From the NCBI GenBank assembly GCA_947487765.1, contig CANKXO010000001.1:806001-870000 (forward strand): a stretch of DNA of 64,000 nucleotides, in the 5' to 3' direction. Positions 34,489-43,550 of this stretch are shown here, piece by piece (the first letter of the stretch is position 1; every line of letters begins with the position of its first letter). The notes beneath the pieces were generated by a model, which saw only the letters and a program-made list of their open reading frames with translations, was not told the origin of the DNA and ran no database searches. The position numbers and the translations under genes are program-made. Source of the stretch: an uncultured Pseudomonadales bacterium. Lineage in GTDB: Bacteria; Pseudomonadota; Gammaproteobacteria; Pseudomonadales; Cellvibrionaceae.

Positions 34489-34935
34489 ATGAGTAATTTC
34501 GAAATAAGGCGAGTTGTAGAAAGTGATACAAAGCGCCTATCAAATCTATTAGGTCAGTTAGGTTACGTTACTCCTCCCCAAAAGATAAATACTCTATTGT
34601 TTTCATCATCAAACTCTACTAGCGATGTGTTTGTTGCCATAGAGGAAGAGCGTGTCGTCGCTTTTATTTCTCTAATCTATTTCGATTATTTTCCATCTGC
34701 AGAAAAAGTATGTCGTATTACAGCACTGGTTGTTGATGAAAGTCTACGTGGTTCTGGAATAGGGACTCAATTAATTGATTATGCAAAATGTGAAGCTATT
34801 GCTAAAAATTGCACAGTACTTGAAGTAACAACATCAATAAAACGTGATAAAACCCAAGCATATTATGAAGGAATAGGTTTTGAAAAAACTTCATACAAAT
34901 ACGTACAAAAACTGAATTTCGATATTAAAGAATAA
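34489..34935 (+). CDS. GNAT family N-acetyltransferase
   Basis: A 148-residue acetyltransferase of the GNAT superfamily. The acetyl-CoA binding motif A is present as ITALVVDESLRGSGIGTQLI (about 81-100), followed by KAYYEGIGF-like AYYEGIGFEKTSYKYV. The substrate cannot be predicted. It begins 3 nt after the channel gene and is probably co-transcribed. Confidence 0.88.
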   Translation: MSNFEIRRVVESDTKRLSNLLGQLGYVTPPQKINTLLFSSSNSTSDVFVAIEEERVVAFISLIYFDYFPSAEKVCRITALVVDESLRGSGIGTQLIDYAKCEAIAKNCTVLEVTTSIKRDKTQAYYEGIGFEKTSYKYVQKLNFDIKE

Positions 34936-35070
34936 AAAAGCTTTATTTTCTAAAAAATGTCCAATTTTCTTGCCATTTGCTTTCTTTTTTCCGGTGACAA
35001 ACATAAGAGAACTGGTTTTGTATAAGTTAATGTATTTTTAATAGAGTGTTTATACTACCACTAAAAATTT

Positions 35071-35736
35071 TTACGATTTGTTCTCATTACGCTCTTTCTC
35101 TATTAATTCATCAGTTACTTTTAAAGCATTAGAGTGAGAGCCAGCTGTTTGTCCAGTAATACGATATTTTCCATTCACGACAATCTCTGGTGTACCTGTA
35201 TTGCCATAGCGTTTCGCTAGTTTGTCAGCCTTTTCAACTTGCTTTGTGATGGCTTCAGAGTTAAATGTAGAGGCAAAATCTGATTTGCTGATGTTATGTT
35301 TCTTAAATAGAGCATAAATTTCATTCTCATCAGTTAACTTGAGCCGTTCAGAGTGCATTGCTTCAAATATTTCTTGGTGCATGATATCGAGTTTGCCGAA
35401 TGTTTGTGCGGTATAAAAAATCCGAGCATGAATCACCATCTTTTTATTCCACATTGCTGGCAGACGTTTTACTGACACATCATCAGTCTGTTGTATTTTC
35501 CATTCATCAACAAAAGGGCGGAATGCATTACAGTGTGGACAGCCGTACCAAAATATTTCCGTGACCTCAATTTTGTCATTGCTATCCGGGGCTACCGGAG
35601 TGTCGATTGTGATGTATTTTGCGGCCTCAAGGACTTCTACTGACTGATTAGTATTTAGAAACTTGGGTACGGTGATATACAGGGCAGCGATTAAAAAGAG
35701 GGATGGGATGACATAATTGAAAATTATACGCTGCAT
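35071..35736 (-). CDS. DsbA-like thiol:disulfide interchange protein
   Basis: Membrane-tethered or secreted periplasmic oxidoreductase. Visible: an N-terminal hydrophobic segment (about 6-24), the DsbA active site CPHC (C66/C69) in FWYGCPHCNAF, a helical insert, and the cis-proline in GTPEIVVNGKY. I start at the second ATG (35736), which has GGAG 6 nt upstream; the frame opens at 35748. 221 residues. Monocistronic. Confidence 0.88.
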   Translation of the reverse strand: MQRIIFNYVIPSLFLIAALYITVPKFLNTNQSVEVLEAAKYITIDTPVAPDSNDKIEVTEIFWYGCPHCNAFRPFVDEWKIQQTDDVSVKRLPAMWNKKMVIHARIFYTAQTFGKLDIMHQEIFEAMHSERLKLTDENEIYALFKKHNISKSDFASTFNSEAITKQVEKADKLAKRYGNTGTPEIVVNGKYRITGQTAGSHSNALKVTDELIEKERNENKS

Positions 35737-35976
35737 ATTGGTCTCCATAGCAGAGGGAAAGGGGTATTGATAGAGTTGTTAATTAGGCAAGTCGCGGCAA
35801 TTCTATCGCTTAAATTTATAAGAAAGCAAAATTTTAATAGTATTCACTAATTTATTCTAAACCTTATCGAAATACTCTGGCTATATAGGTATTATTATGT
35901 CCAATTATATAGGTTTTTATATTGCGCTTATTCTGAACAATTATTAAGTATCCAACTACAAGAACAGGTAAAAATT

Positions 35977-36741
35977 ATGGGTTTGACGGCGATTATTGGT
36001 GGTTCCGGCTTTGATACATTTGAAGAGTTAACGGTTAAGGACGCTATTTTTCAGGATACACCCTATGGATCACACTCTGGGCCCATACTGCAGGGCAGTG
36101 TTGGTGGCAATGATTGTTTATTCTTGCCCAGGCATGGCGCAGGCCATCGTTTCCCGCCTCATAAGGTGAATTACCGGGCGAATATCTGGTTGCTAAAAGA
36201 GCTCGGTGTCACCCAAATTATCGCTTTTAATGTAGTAGGGGGTATTACGCCAACAATGTCACCGGATACTATCGTTATTCCTGAGCAAATAATCGACTAT
36301 ACCTCAGACCGTGAACATACTTTCTTTGATGGTAACCAAGAGCAATCACTAGGTGAGGGCTACCCTAATGTACAGCATGTCGATTTTACGACTCCATTCG
36401 CTAAAGAGCTGCGGGAAAAGATGATTCGTTTCTTTTATCAATCTGGTATTGATGTTGTTGGCCATGGAGTTTATGGCTGTACACAGGGCCCCCGTTTAGA
36501 GACCGCTGCAGAGATAGAGCGTATTAAAAGGGATGGCTGTGATCTGGTTGGAATGACCGCAATGCCAGAGGCTGGCCTCGCTAAAGAGCTGGATATAGAT
36601 TATGTCTCTATCGCAATCGTTGTTAATTGGGCGGCTGGTATTTCAGAAAAACCACTATCAATGCTTGAGATAATGAACACTGTAATAAAAAATATGGGTA
36701 ATATAAAAAGCCTTTTACCCAATTTATTACGATTTTTATGA
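35977..36741 (+). CDS. mtnP: S-methyl-5'-thioinosine / methylthioadenosine phosphorylase
   Basis: Purine-nucleoside phosphorylase-family enzyme of methionine salvage. Visible: AIIGGSGFD (5-13), PRHGAGHRFPPHKVNYRANI (phosphate/ribose site), GVYGCTQGPRLETAAEI and GMTAMPEAGLAKEL. At 254 residues it is close to the Pseudomonas enzyme that prefers methylthioinosine (PA3004). The substrate choice between adenosine and inosine forms depends on a few base-contact residues that I cannot decide. The neighbouring nagZ and mfd region agrees with Pseudomonas gene order. Confidence 0.88.
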   Translation: MGLTAIIGGSGFDTFEELTVKDAIFQDTPYGSHSGPILQGSVGGNDCLFLPRHGAGHRFPPHKVNYRANIWLLKELGVTQIIAFNVVGGITPTMSPDTIVIPEQIIDYTSDREHTFFDGNQEQSLGEGYPNVQHVDFTTPFAKELREKMIRFFYQSGIDVVGHGVYGCTQGPRLETAAEIERIKRDGCDLVGMTAMPEAGLAKELDIDYVSIAIVVNWAAGISEKPLSMLEIMNTVIKNMGNIKSLLPNLLRFL

Positions 36742-36886
36742 AATGCGTCACTAATTTTATCGTCAGATTCATCGTCATTGGCTAGACATCCATTAGTTGA
36801 TCAAAGACAATATTTTTGGAATTTTTATTGTTGTCCACACTTATAAAAATAGCTTTATCAATAAAATATATAAAAGGGTTTTTAGT

Positions 36887-37099
36887 ATGACTGATCGAGA
36901 AAATGGGACTGTCAAATGGTTCAATAATGCTAGGGGTTATGGCTTTATTGCGGCGAGCGAGCATCAAGAAGATATTTTTGTTCATTACCGCAATATCCGC
37001 GGTGATGGCTTTAGATCTTTGAATGAAGGGCAAGCTGTTGAATTTAGTTTATCAGAGGGTGAAAAAGGCTTGCAGGCCGAAGATGTTCTCTGTGTTTAA
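36887..37099 (+). CDS. Cold-shock domain protein
   Basis: A 70-residue single-stranded nucleic-acid binding protein. Visible: GTVKWFNNARGYGFIA (RNP1) and DIFVHYRNI (RNP2). The start is ATG 36887 with AAGGG at 36874-36878; the open frame runs further upstream but the extra residues do not match the family. The preceding 145 nt could form part of a long 5' leader, as in other csp genes. The sequence RGDGFRSLNEGQAVEF is typical of Pseudomonas-type CspD/CapB proteins. Confidence 0.92.
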   Translation: MTDRENGTVKWFNNARGYGFIAASEHQEDIFVHYRNIRGDGFRSLNEGQAVEFSLSEGEKGLQAEDVLCV

Positions 37100-37112
37100 A
37101 TTCTCTTTGTGA

Positions 37113-37865
37113 TTAGTTGTTGTCGATGGGTGTAATCATAATCAATACACCCATTAGAGGGTGATCTATATAATGGAGTTCATTGCTGCGCATTCTTCTA
37201 CGCTCACGCAATGTTGCTAAAGGATAAGTGCTTTTATAATTATTATCGAAAGATTGTAAATTGACTGCTGCGTTTGACTTTACCTCACTTGCAGACGTTC
37301 CAGGCCTTGCTGGTAACGAGGGCCATTCCTCCGCATTGTAATTATCTACTGCTGTTTCTGTTAACGATTTTGTATCCGTTAACCATAAATCGGTCTTTAT
37401 GTGTAAATAGCGAGCTATATGAATTTTAATATAGCCTTCCAACTCTTTATGAGATCCTATTGAGCGACCACCATTAACAACAATTGCTGGTGCTTGTTTT
37501 TCCCCTTGCATTTGTTGTTTCCATGCTTTGTGAGAAAGCACTTGGTAATTTTCATTTTTTTTCAGTGTATAGTTGTAACCGCCCAGTTTATGGCTACTGC
37601 TGGGAAGTTGGCTAAAGTTTTGAGAACCACCTGATTGAAGGTATTTAAATTTATCCGGGTAGCCTAACTTTACATCATTTCGCCAGTTTTCTTGAGTTAA
37701 TGCTTCAGCGCCTAAGCGTTTAAAAATCAATACCTCAACATTGTACCAACGCCCTTCATTTTGGGCGTGTGCAAGTGAACTAAATAGCAGAGAGGTAAAC
37801 AGACATAAGGTTAGTTTTGTCGTAATAGCTGCAGTAATAGTAAAGTGGCGATTGATCATTTTCAT
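37113..37865 (-). CDS. CsiV family periplasmic protein
   Basis: A 250-residue exported protein with a signal peptide (about 1-34, ending SSLAHA). The mature start NEGRWYNVEVLIFKRLG and the later RRMRSNELHYIDHPLMGVL are the conserved ends of the CsiV family, described as a peptidoglycan-associated protein needed for autoaggregation or D-amino-acid response in Vibrio. Here it overlaps mfd by 4 nt (ATGA), as in other gammaproteobacteria. A 9-bp stem inside its last codons (37126-37154) may aid termination against the convergent cold-shock gene. Confidence 0.82.
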   Translation of the reverse strand: MKMINRHFTITAAITTKLTLCLFTSLLFSSLAHAQNEGRWYNVEVLIFKRLGAEALTQENWRNDVKLGYPDKFKYLQSGGSQNFSQLPSSSHKLGGYNYTLKKNENYQVLSHKAWKQQMQGEKQAPAIVVNGGRSIGSHKELEGYIKIHIARYLHIKTDLWLTDTKSLTETAVDNYNAEEWPSLPARPGTSASEVKSNAAVNLQSFDNNYKSTYPLATLRERRRMRSNELHYIDHPLMGVLIMITPIDNN

Positions 37866-40800
37866 TGTGTCTTTGCTTTATCTTCTGCTTTAAGTGAATT
37901 TAATAGTGTTCTGACTGTTTCAAGCCGATCGTTAGCGCTATGCATTGGAGCCGAGAATAGTAACTGATTTGCTCCACGAAGTTGATAGTTCTGAGGTTGA
38001 CTCTGTACCATTTTAATAATGGTCAATGGGTCAACACTCGGGTTTTCAGAGAAATCTATCTTACCCTTATGAGCATTGGCGTCAACTTTGGTAATACCTA
38101 GTGATTCGGCTTGTAGCTTGATTTGGGTGACTTCAATTAAATAACTGACCTCATTTGGTAAAAGCCCAAATCGATCAATCATTTCTACTTGTAACTCCCT
38201 AAACCCTAAGGGTGAGTCGATAGCGGATAATCGTTTGTATAAATTAAGTCGTGTATGGACGTCAGGAATATATTTATCCGGGATTAACGCTGGAATATGC
38301 AAGTTAACATCTACGCTGGATGTTTCTGGTTTAAAGTTTGTCAATGTTTGGCCTGTTTTTAGTGCAGCCACCGTTTGTTCCAACATATCCATATAAAGAG
38401 TAAAGCCAATGGTATGCATTTGCCCACTTTGATCATCACCTAATAATTCCCCAGCCCCACGAATTTCTAAATCATGAGTTGCCAGTGTAAAACCAGCCCC
38501 TAAGTCGTGAGCATTGGCAATTGCTTCAAGGCGCTTTTCAGCATCTGCAGTCATCACTTTAGGTGGCGGTGTTAGTAAGTAAGCATAAGCTTGATGATGT
38601 GAACGACCGACACGCCCGCGTAGTTGGTGTAATTGGGCTAAACCGAATTTGTCGGCGCGTTCGATAATAATGGTATTGGCATTTGGTACATCAATACCTG
38701 TTTCAATAATGGTTGTGCAAACTAAAACATTGAAGCGTTGATGGTAAAAGTCAGCCATAATTTGTTCGAGAGATCTTTCTCGTAGCTGACCATGTGCGAC
38801 AGCAACACGTGCTTCTGGAATAAGTTCTTCAAGTTCTCGACCTGTTTTTTCAATCGTTTTCACATCGTTATGTAAATAGTAGACCTGACCTCCACGAAGA
38901 ATTTCTCGTAAGATAGCTTCTTTAATTAAATTGCTATCATGGGGGCGAACAAATGTTTTAACAGAAAGTCGGCGTGCTGGTGGCGTAGCAATAATAGAAA
39001 GGTCTCGAATACCATGCATTGCCATATTCAATGTTCGAGGAATGGGGGTAGCGGTTAATGTAAGAATATCGACTTTACTACGTAGCGCTTTGATCGCTTC
39101 TTTTTGGCGAACCCCAAATCTATGCTCTTCATCAATAATTAATAAACCTAAGGATTTAAATGAAAAATTTGAACTAAGAATTTTATGTGTTCCGATTAAA
39201 ATATCAATTTGTCCAGATGTTATTTTATCTTCTATGATTTTGACTTCTTTTTGTGTTTTGAATCGTGACACTACTTCGATATTGATTGCACAATCTGCAA
39301 AACGGTCTCGAAAATTTTCGTAGTGCTGTTGTGCTAGCAAAGTAGTTGGCACTAATACAGCGACTTGTTTATTCGCATGCGTAGCAATAAAGGCTGCTCT
39401 CATCGCAACTTCAGTCTTGCCAAAACCAACATCGCCACAAACCAAGCGATCCATTGGCTTGCTTGCGCGCATATCGTTTATAACTGCTTCTATAACTGTT
39501 TCTTGATCAGGTGTTTCTTCAAAAGGGAAGCTGCTACTAAAGCGTTCGTACTCCGATTCGTTAAAGGTAAAAGCATGTCCTTGCTGAGCATCACGGCGAG
39601 CATAAATTTCTAATAATTCAGCCGCGACATCACGGACTTCTCGAGCTGCTTTATCTTTTGCTCGTTGCCAATGATCGCTCCCTAGTTTATGTAGGGGGAC
39701 AAATGCTTCTTCGGAACCGGTATAACGATTTATTAAGTGTAGATGAGTAACGGGTACATATAGTTTCGCTTGGTCAGCATATTCAAGCGTTAAAAATTCA
39801 TTGGCCTGATCATCAACAGTAATTATTTGTAAGCCAAGGTACCGGCCAACGCCGTGGTCAATGTGTACAACGGGCGAACCAATTTTTAATTCTGTCAGGC
39901 TTTTAATCAGAGTTTCGGCAGGGTCCTGACTTGTGCGACGGCGACGGCGCTGCCTAACTTGCTGGCCAAATAATTCTGTTTCAGTGATTAGAGCAATGTT
40001 AGGGCTTTCGAGTAAGCAGCCGTTGTCGATGGGCGTTTCTATAATACCAGCATTTATATCTGCTTCTAAAAAATCTTGCCAGCTATTAACCGGTGCTGGT
40101 TTTATTTTTAGTGGTTTTAATACATCGTAAAGTGCTTCTCGGCGGCCTGCGGATTCTACACAAAATAATAAACGGTACGATTGTTCAGCGATAAAGTTTT
40201 TGAGATTAAATAATGGTTCTTTACTCTGCCCATCAATCGCCAATGTTGGAAGTGTATCGGTCGAAAACTCAATGTGGGCTTTCACAATTTCGTCAACGAC
40301 AGTAATTTGGTTAAACGACTTTAACGCTGCAAAGAGTTCATTGGTCGAAAAGAATAATTCAGCTGGACTTAATATTGGGCGCTGTATGTCACCACTGCGA
40401 CTTTCGTAGCGATTATTAATTTCTCGCCAATAATGATCGCCAGCAGTTTCTAAGCCTGCTAATGAAAAGACGGTCGTATCTTCTGGTAAATAGTCAATTA
40501 GAGAGGCGCATTGCTCAAAAAAGAGCGGTAAATAATATTCAATACCGGCAGGTGCGACACCATCACTAATATCTTGGTATAAAGGGCATTGTCGATGGTC
40601 GACATCAAAGCGTTGATGCCATTGATTACGAAACTGTCGAATACCATCTGCATCAAGAGGAAATTCTCTTGCTGGTAGCAGATGAATATCCTCGGTTTGT
40701 TCTATGGTTCTCTGGGTTTCTGGATCGAACGTTCGAAGTGTATCGATAGTGTCATCAAATAAATCAATTCTATAGGGTAGAGGGCTTCCCATTGGGTAAA

Positions 40801-41347
40801 GGTCAAACAAGGAGCCTCGAACCGCAAATTCCCCATGTTCGTAAACAGTATCGACACAGCGATAGCCTGACTCTTCTAATTGGCCTCGCATATTCTGGGC
40901 ATGAAACGAATCCCCTTTATTAAGAATCAAGCTATGTTTTTTTAAATGGCTTGAAGGGGGGAGGCGCGTCATCAATGTTGTAATTGGTGCTATGACCACA
41001 CCTTGTTGCATGCTTGATAATTGATAAAGGCTTTGCAGGCGTGCGGAGACTATATCGTCATGGGGAGAAAAGTGGTCATACGGTAAGGTTTCCCAGTCAG
41101 GAAAATGTAGCACGGGTATCTTAGACTGCGATTTAAGAAAAAAGCGTAGTTCATGTGATAAGTGGTATGCACTTGCTGTATCGGGTGTTATGACGAGCAA
41201 TGGTCGTTGTTGTTTTGCAGCCGAACTTATAGCCAATGCTTTGGCGCTACCATTCAGCCCAGCCCAAATTTGCTTATTTCCAGATCGTTCTAGTATGGGT
41301 GGAATTAACGGTGAGAGGGGAGCAGTAATGGGTGATGTAAGCGACAT
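37862..41347 (-). CDS. mfd: Transcription-repair coupling factor Mfd
   Basis: Removes stalled RNA polymerase from lesions and recruits UvrA. The 1161-residue protein has the UvrB-like N-terminal part (FPDWETLPYDHFSPHDDI), the polymerase-interaction domain around GSPVVHIDHGVGRYLGL (about 490-505), Walker A GDVGFGKTEVAMRAA (about 640), LLIIDEEHRFGV, and the TRG-type helicase end QLHQLRGRVGRSHHQAY. Full length. First gene of an mfd-csiV operon. Confidence 0.97.
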   Translation of the reverse strand: MSLTSPITAPLSPLIPPILERSGNKQIWAGLNGSAKALAISSAAKQQRPLLVITPDTASAYHLSHELRFFLKSQSKIPVLHFPDWETLPYDHFSPHDDIVSARLQSLYQLSSMQQGVVIAPITTLMTRLPPSSHLKKHSLILNKGDSFHAQNMRGQLEESGYRCVDTVYEHGEFAVRGSLFDLYPMGSPLPYRIDLFDDTIDTLRTFDPETQRTIEQTEDIHLLPAREFPLDADGIRQFRNQWHQRFDVDHRQCPLYQDISDGVAPAGIEYYLPLFFEQCASLIDYLPEDTTVFSLAGLETAGDHYWREINNRYESRSGDIQRPILSPAELFFSTNELFAALKSFNQITVVDEIVKAHIEFSTDTLPTLAIDGQSKEPLFNLKNFIAEQSYRLLFCVESAGRREALYDVLKPLKIKPAPVNSWQDFLEADINAGIIETPIDNGCLLESPNIALITETELFGQQVRQRRRRRTSQDPAETLIKSLTELKIGSPVVHIDHGVGRYLGLQIITVDDQANEFLTLEYADQAKLYVPVTHLHLINRYTGSEEAFVPLHKLGSDHWQRAKDKAAREVRDVAAELLEIYARRDAQQGHAFTFNESEYERFSSSFPFEETPDQETVIEAVINDMRASKPMDRLVCGDVGFGKTEVAMRAAFIATHANKQVAVLVPTTLLAQQHYENFRDRFADCAINIEVVSRFKTQKEVKIIEDKITSGQIDILIGTHKILSSNFSFKSLGLLIIDEEHRFGVRQKEAIKALRSKVDILTLTATPIPRTLNMAMHGIRDLSIIATPPARRLSVKTFVRPHDSNLIKEAILREILRGGQVYYLHNDVKTIEKTGRELEELIPEARVAVAHGQLRERSLEQIMADFYHQRFNVLVCTTIIETGIDVPNANTIIIERADKFGLAQLHQLRGRVGRSHHQAYAYLLTPPPKVMTADAEKRLEAIANAHDLGAGFTLATHDLEIRGAGELLGDDQSGQMHTIGFTLYMDMLEQTVAALKTGQTLTNFKPETSSVDVNLHIPALIPDKYIPDVHTRLNLYKRLSAIDSPLGFRELQVEMIDRFGLLPNEVSYLIEVTQIKLQAESLGITKVDANAHKGKIDFSENPSVDPLTIIKMVQSQPQNYQLRGANQLLFSAPMHSANDRLETVRTLLNSLKAEDKAKTQ

Positions 41348-41547
41348 TAATGGGATGCAACGTTCTGAATGGTTTAAGAAAATAATCTAACTAATGTATA
41401 TGCGGCTATTTTATCGGACCTTCAGCAGTTAGTCTCTGAATTAGTGTGATTCATTTATCCTTTTGGCCTCAGCAAACCTTTCTTTTGGAGTTTATCTCAA
41501 ATAGTCGGTTTTTACGCCGAATTAAGGTGGTAATCTTTGATCAAAAC

Positions 41548-41576
41548 TTGCACTTGAAGCCCTTAAGCAAGATAAT
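41548..41576 (+). promoter_or_regulatory. Possible promoter of gap
   Basis: TTGCAC at 41548-41553, 17-nt spacer, GATAAT at 41571-41576. The -35 element is weak. The 303-bp gap 41348-41650 also holds the mfd start region and a tandem 14-bp repeat listed separately. Confidence 0.35.
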
Positions 41577-41611
41577 ACGCGCCCTAAATTGAGCTTGTTT
41601 TACAAGCCTTA

Positions 41612-41639
41612 TTTTGAACTCTTAATTTTGAACTCTTAA
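41612..41639. repeat. Perfect tandem 14-bp repeat in gap leader
   Basis: TTTTGAACTCTTAA occurs twice head to tail at 41612-41625 and 41626-41639, ending 1 nt before the AAAGG ribosome site of gap. Probably a recent slippage duplication; could influence mRNA structure. Confidence 0.8.
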
Positions 41640-41650
41640 TAAAGGTATTT

Positions 41651-43108
41651 GTGGTGAATCGACCTAAGCCGGATGATTATTTTAAAGATTGGAAAGAGCG
41701 GGAAGCATTGTCAGAAGCAATGATCCCTATGATTGGTAAGCTTCATCGTGAAAACAGCGTAAAAGTTTTCATATATGGACGGTCACTTGTTAATCGTTCT
41801 GTCATCGATATTATGAAATATCACAGAGCTGTGCGACAGGTTGAAGAAAATGAGCTTTCAGAATTTGAAAGCTTTCCAATACTGCAAGCAATGACTGAGT
41901 TAGATTTGGGGGCAGTTCATGTCGATATCGGTAAACTGGCCGTTAAATATATGGAGGCAGGCGAACCAGAAGATACTAAAGCTTGGGTAGCTGCAGAACT
42001 TTCAGAGTTTATTGGTACCGGTGATAGTCAGTCAGATAAATCACAAGATGTTGTTTTATACGGTTTTGGCCGAATTGGTCGTTTAATGGCCCGCCTTATT
42101 TTAGAAAAAAGTGGTGGTGGCGATTTATTGCGTTTAAAAGCAATCGTTGTTCGTAAAGGCAAAAGCCCTAATGATTTGGTTAAGCGAGCCAGTTTATTGC
42201 GTCGCGACTCTGTTCATGGCAGCTTCAAAGGTACCATCCGAGTTGACGAAGAAACCAATACCTTGATTTGTAATGGTTCTGAAGTAAAAATTATCTACGC
42301 AAATTCACCATCAGAAGTTGATTACACACAATATGGTATTAATGATGCTATTGTTGTTGATAACACAGGTGTATGGCGTGATGAAGCAGGCTTATCTCAA
42401 CACCTACAATCTCCTGGGGTTAAGAAAGTTCTATTAACTGCTCCTGGTAAAGGCGACTTAAAGAATATTGTATTCGGTATTAACAGCAATACCATTGACC
42501 CAGAAGATAAGATTATTTCTGCTGCCTCGTGTACAACGAATGCTATTACACCAGTGCTGAAAGCGCTAATGGATGAATATGGTATTCAGCGTGGGCATGT
42601 TGAGACAGTTCATTCATACACGAATGATCAAAATTTGATCGACAATTATCATAGCGGTGAGCGTCGAGGCCGAAGTGCAGCGTTAAATATGGTGTTAACA
42701 GAGACTGGTGCCGCTAAAGCTGTACAAAAAGCTATTCCTGAGTTGGCAGGTAAATTAACCGGTAATTCTATTCGGGTCCCAACGCCTAATGTTTCTATGG
42801 CTATTTTGAATTTACAATTAGACAAAGCGACAACAAAAGATGAGTTGAATAACTATGTGAGAGAAGTTGCCCTGCATTCACCATTGCAGCAACAGATAGA
42901 TTTCACCAATTCGCCTGAAGTTGTTTCTAGCGACTTCATTGGTTCTCGACAAGCTTGTATCTTCGATAGTAAGGCAACGATTGTAAATGAGAATAGCTGT
43001 ATAGTTTACTGCTGGTATGACAATGAGTTTGGCTATAGCTGCCAGGTAATGCGTTGTCTTGAGCAGATGTCTGGTGTGACTTATAAGGTGTACCCTTCCA
43101 AGTCGTAA
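41651..43108 (+). CDS. gap: Glyceraldehyde-3-phosphate dehydrogenase, long form
   Basis: Oxidises glyceraldehyde-3-phosphate to 1,3-bisphosphoglycerate. The 485-residue protein is longer than the usual 330 because of an N-terminal extension of about 130 residues, as in the Pseudomonas enzyme next to mfd. Visible: Rossmann motif VVLYGFGRIGRLMARLI, catalytic C294 in ISAASCTTNAI, the histidine in VHSYTND, and the end CWYDNEFGYSCQVMRCL. Start GTG 41651 or the next codon GTG 41654; AAAGG at 41641-41645 fits the second slightly better. Ends in a strong terminator, beyond which lie relics of its own 3' end. Confidence 0.93.
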   Translation: MVNRPKPDDYFKDWKEREALSEAMIPMIGKLHRENSVKVFIYGRSLVNRSVIDIMKYHRAVRQVEENELSEFESFPILQAMTELDLGAVHVDIGKLAVKYMEAGEPEDTKAWVAAELSEFIGTGDSQSDKSQDVVLYGFGRIGRLMARLILEKSGGGDLLRLKAIVVRKGKSPNDLVKRASLLRRDSVHGSFKGTIRVDEETNTLICNGSEVKIIYANSPSEVDYTQYGINDAIVVDNTGVWRDEAGLSQHLQSPGVKKVLLTAPGKGDLKNIVFGINSNTIDPEDKIISAASCTTNAITPVLKALMDEYGIQRGHVETVHSYTNDQNLIDNYHSGERRGRSAALNMVLTETGAAKAVQKAIPELAGKLTGNSIRVPTPNVSMAILNLQLDKATTKDELNNYVREVALHSPLQQQIDFTNSPEVVSSDFIGSRQACIFDSKATIVNENSCIVYCWYDNEFGYSCQVMRCLEQMSGVTYKVYPSKS

Positions 43109-43135
43109 CCCTATAGCTACATTTTAATTCTAGAT

Positions 43136-43160
43136 AAGGCCCACATTGTGGGCCTTTTTT
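43136..43160 (+). terminator. Rho-independent terminator of gap
   Basis: AAGGCCCAC (43136-43144), loop ATT, GTGGGCCTT (43148-43156), then a T run. GC-rich 9-bp stem. Confidence 0.88.
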
Positions 43161-43203
43161 GTTTTTGGGATTATAAAATTTATGCTGCGCATACTCAAAA
43201 CGT

Positions 43204-43353
43204 TCAGGTTCACATGCTTTTACTGAAGTGCCAGTTCAAATAGAGGATGAAAGTATTGTTTCTTGCAGATATGGTTATAATTTTAGTTATAGCTGTCAAT
43301 TTGTATGTGTAATGGCTCGGTATTCTGCCTGAGTTATAAAATTTACCCTTAAG
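43204..43353 (+). pseudogene. Decayed copy 1 of the gap 3' end
   Basis: Read in one frame from 43204, the sequence gives EDESIVSCRYGYNFSYSCQF (43244-43303), which aligns with ENSCIVYCWYDNEFGYSCQV at the end of Gap, one residue being deleted near its start. A premature TGA at 43330-43332 is followed in the same frame by VIKFTL, matching VTYKVYP at the true end. DNA similarity continues through TTATAA and TACCCTT. The relic is 100 nt beyond the intact gene, on the same strand. It cannot encode a working enzyme. Confidence 0.75.
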
Positions 43354-43409
43354 GTGAAAGGGCACTATTTCTTTATGTTTAACCAAGCTCAGGAATCTGA
43401 CTGTCTTAA

Positions 43410-43424
43410 TTTTTTCTTTTTGGG
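43410..43424 (+). repeat. Relic of the gap terminator tail
   Basis: T6-C-T5-GGG here matches T6-G-T5-GGG at 43155-43169 right after the gap terminator stem, 255 nt upstream. The stem itself is lost. It supports a tandem duplication that covered the terminator as well as the coding end. Confidence 0.5.
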
Positions 43425-43481
43425 CAATTAGCATCAAGTACTTTTGGAGCACGGAATTGATGAAAATGTCTGAAATGCAAT

Positions 43482-43550
43482 GCAAATGAGAATATTTGTA
43501 TCGTTTATTGGGTTTGTGTGAATTGTCATTGTCATGGTTGGAAAGTGCTG
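43482..43550 (+). pseudogene. Decayed copy 2 of the gap 3' end
   Basis: In frame from 43482 the sequence reads ANENICIVYWVCVNCHCHGW and KVL, against VNENSCIVYCWYDNEFGYSC and QVM of Gap, ungapped. Identical positions include NEN, CIVY, N and V. The DNA string AAATGAGAATA is identical to gap at 42986-42996. The upstream bases CTGAAATGCAATGCAAAT also resemble copy 1 (CTGAAGTGCCAGTTCAAAT). Shorter and weaker than copy 1. Confidence 0.55.

Noticed and set aside
38931-39323. Plus-strand open frame of 130 codons inside mfd
   Set aside because: Antisense to the conserved helicase domain of Mfd; no supporting signals.
43210-43485. Minus-strand open frame of 91 codons downstream of gap
   Set aside because: It is antisense to the decayed gap copies, has no ribosome site and no recognisable protein features.
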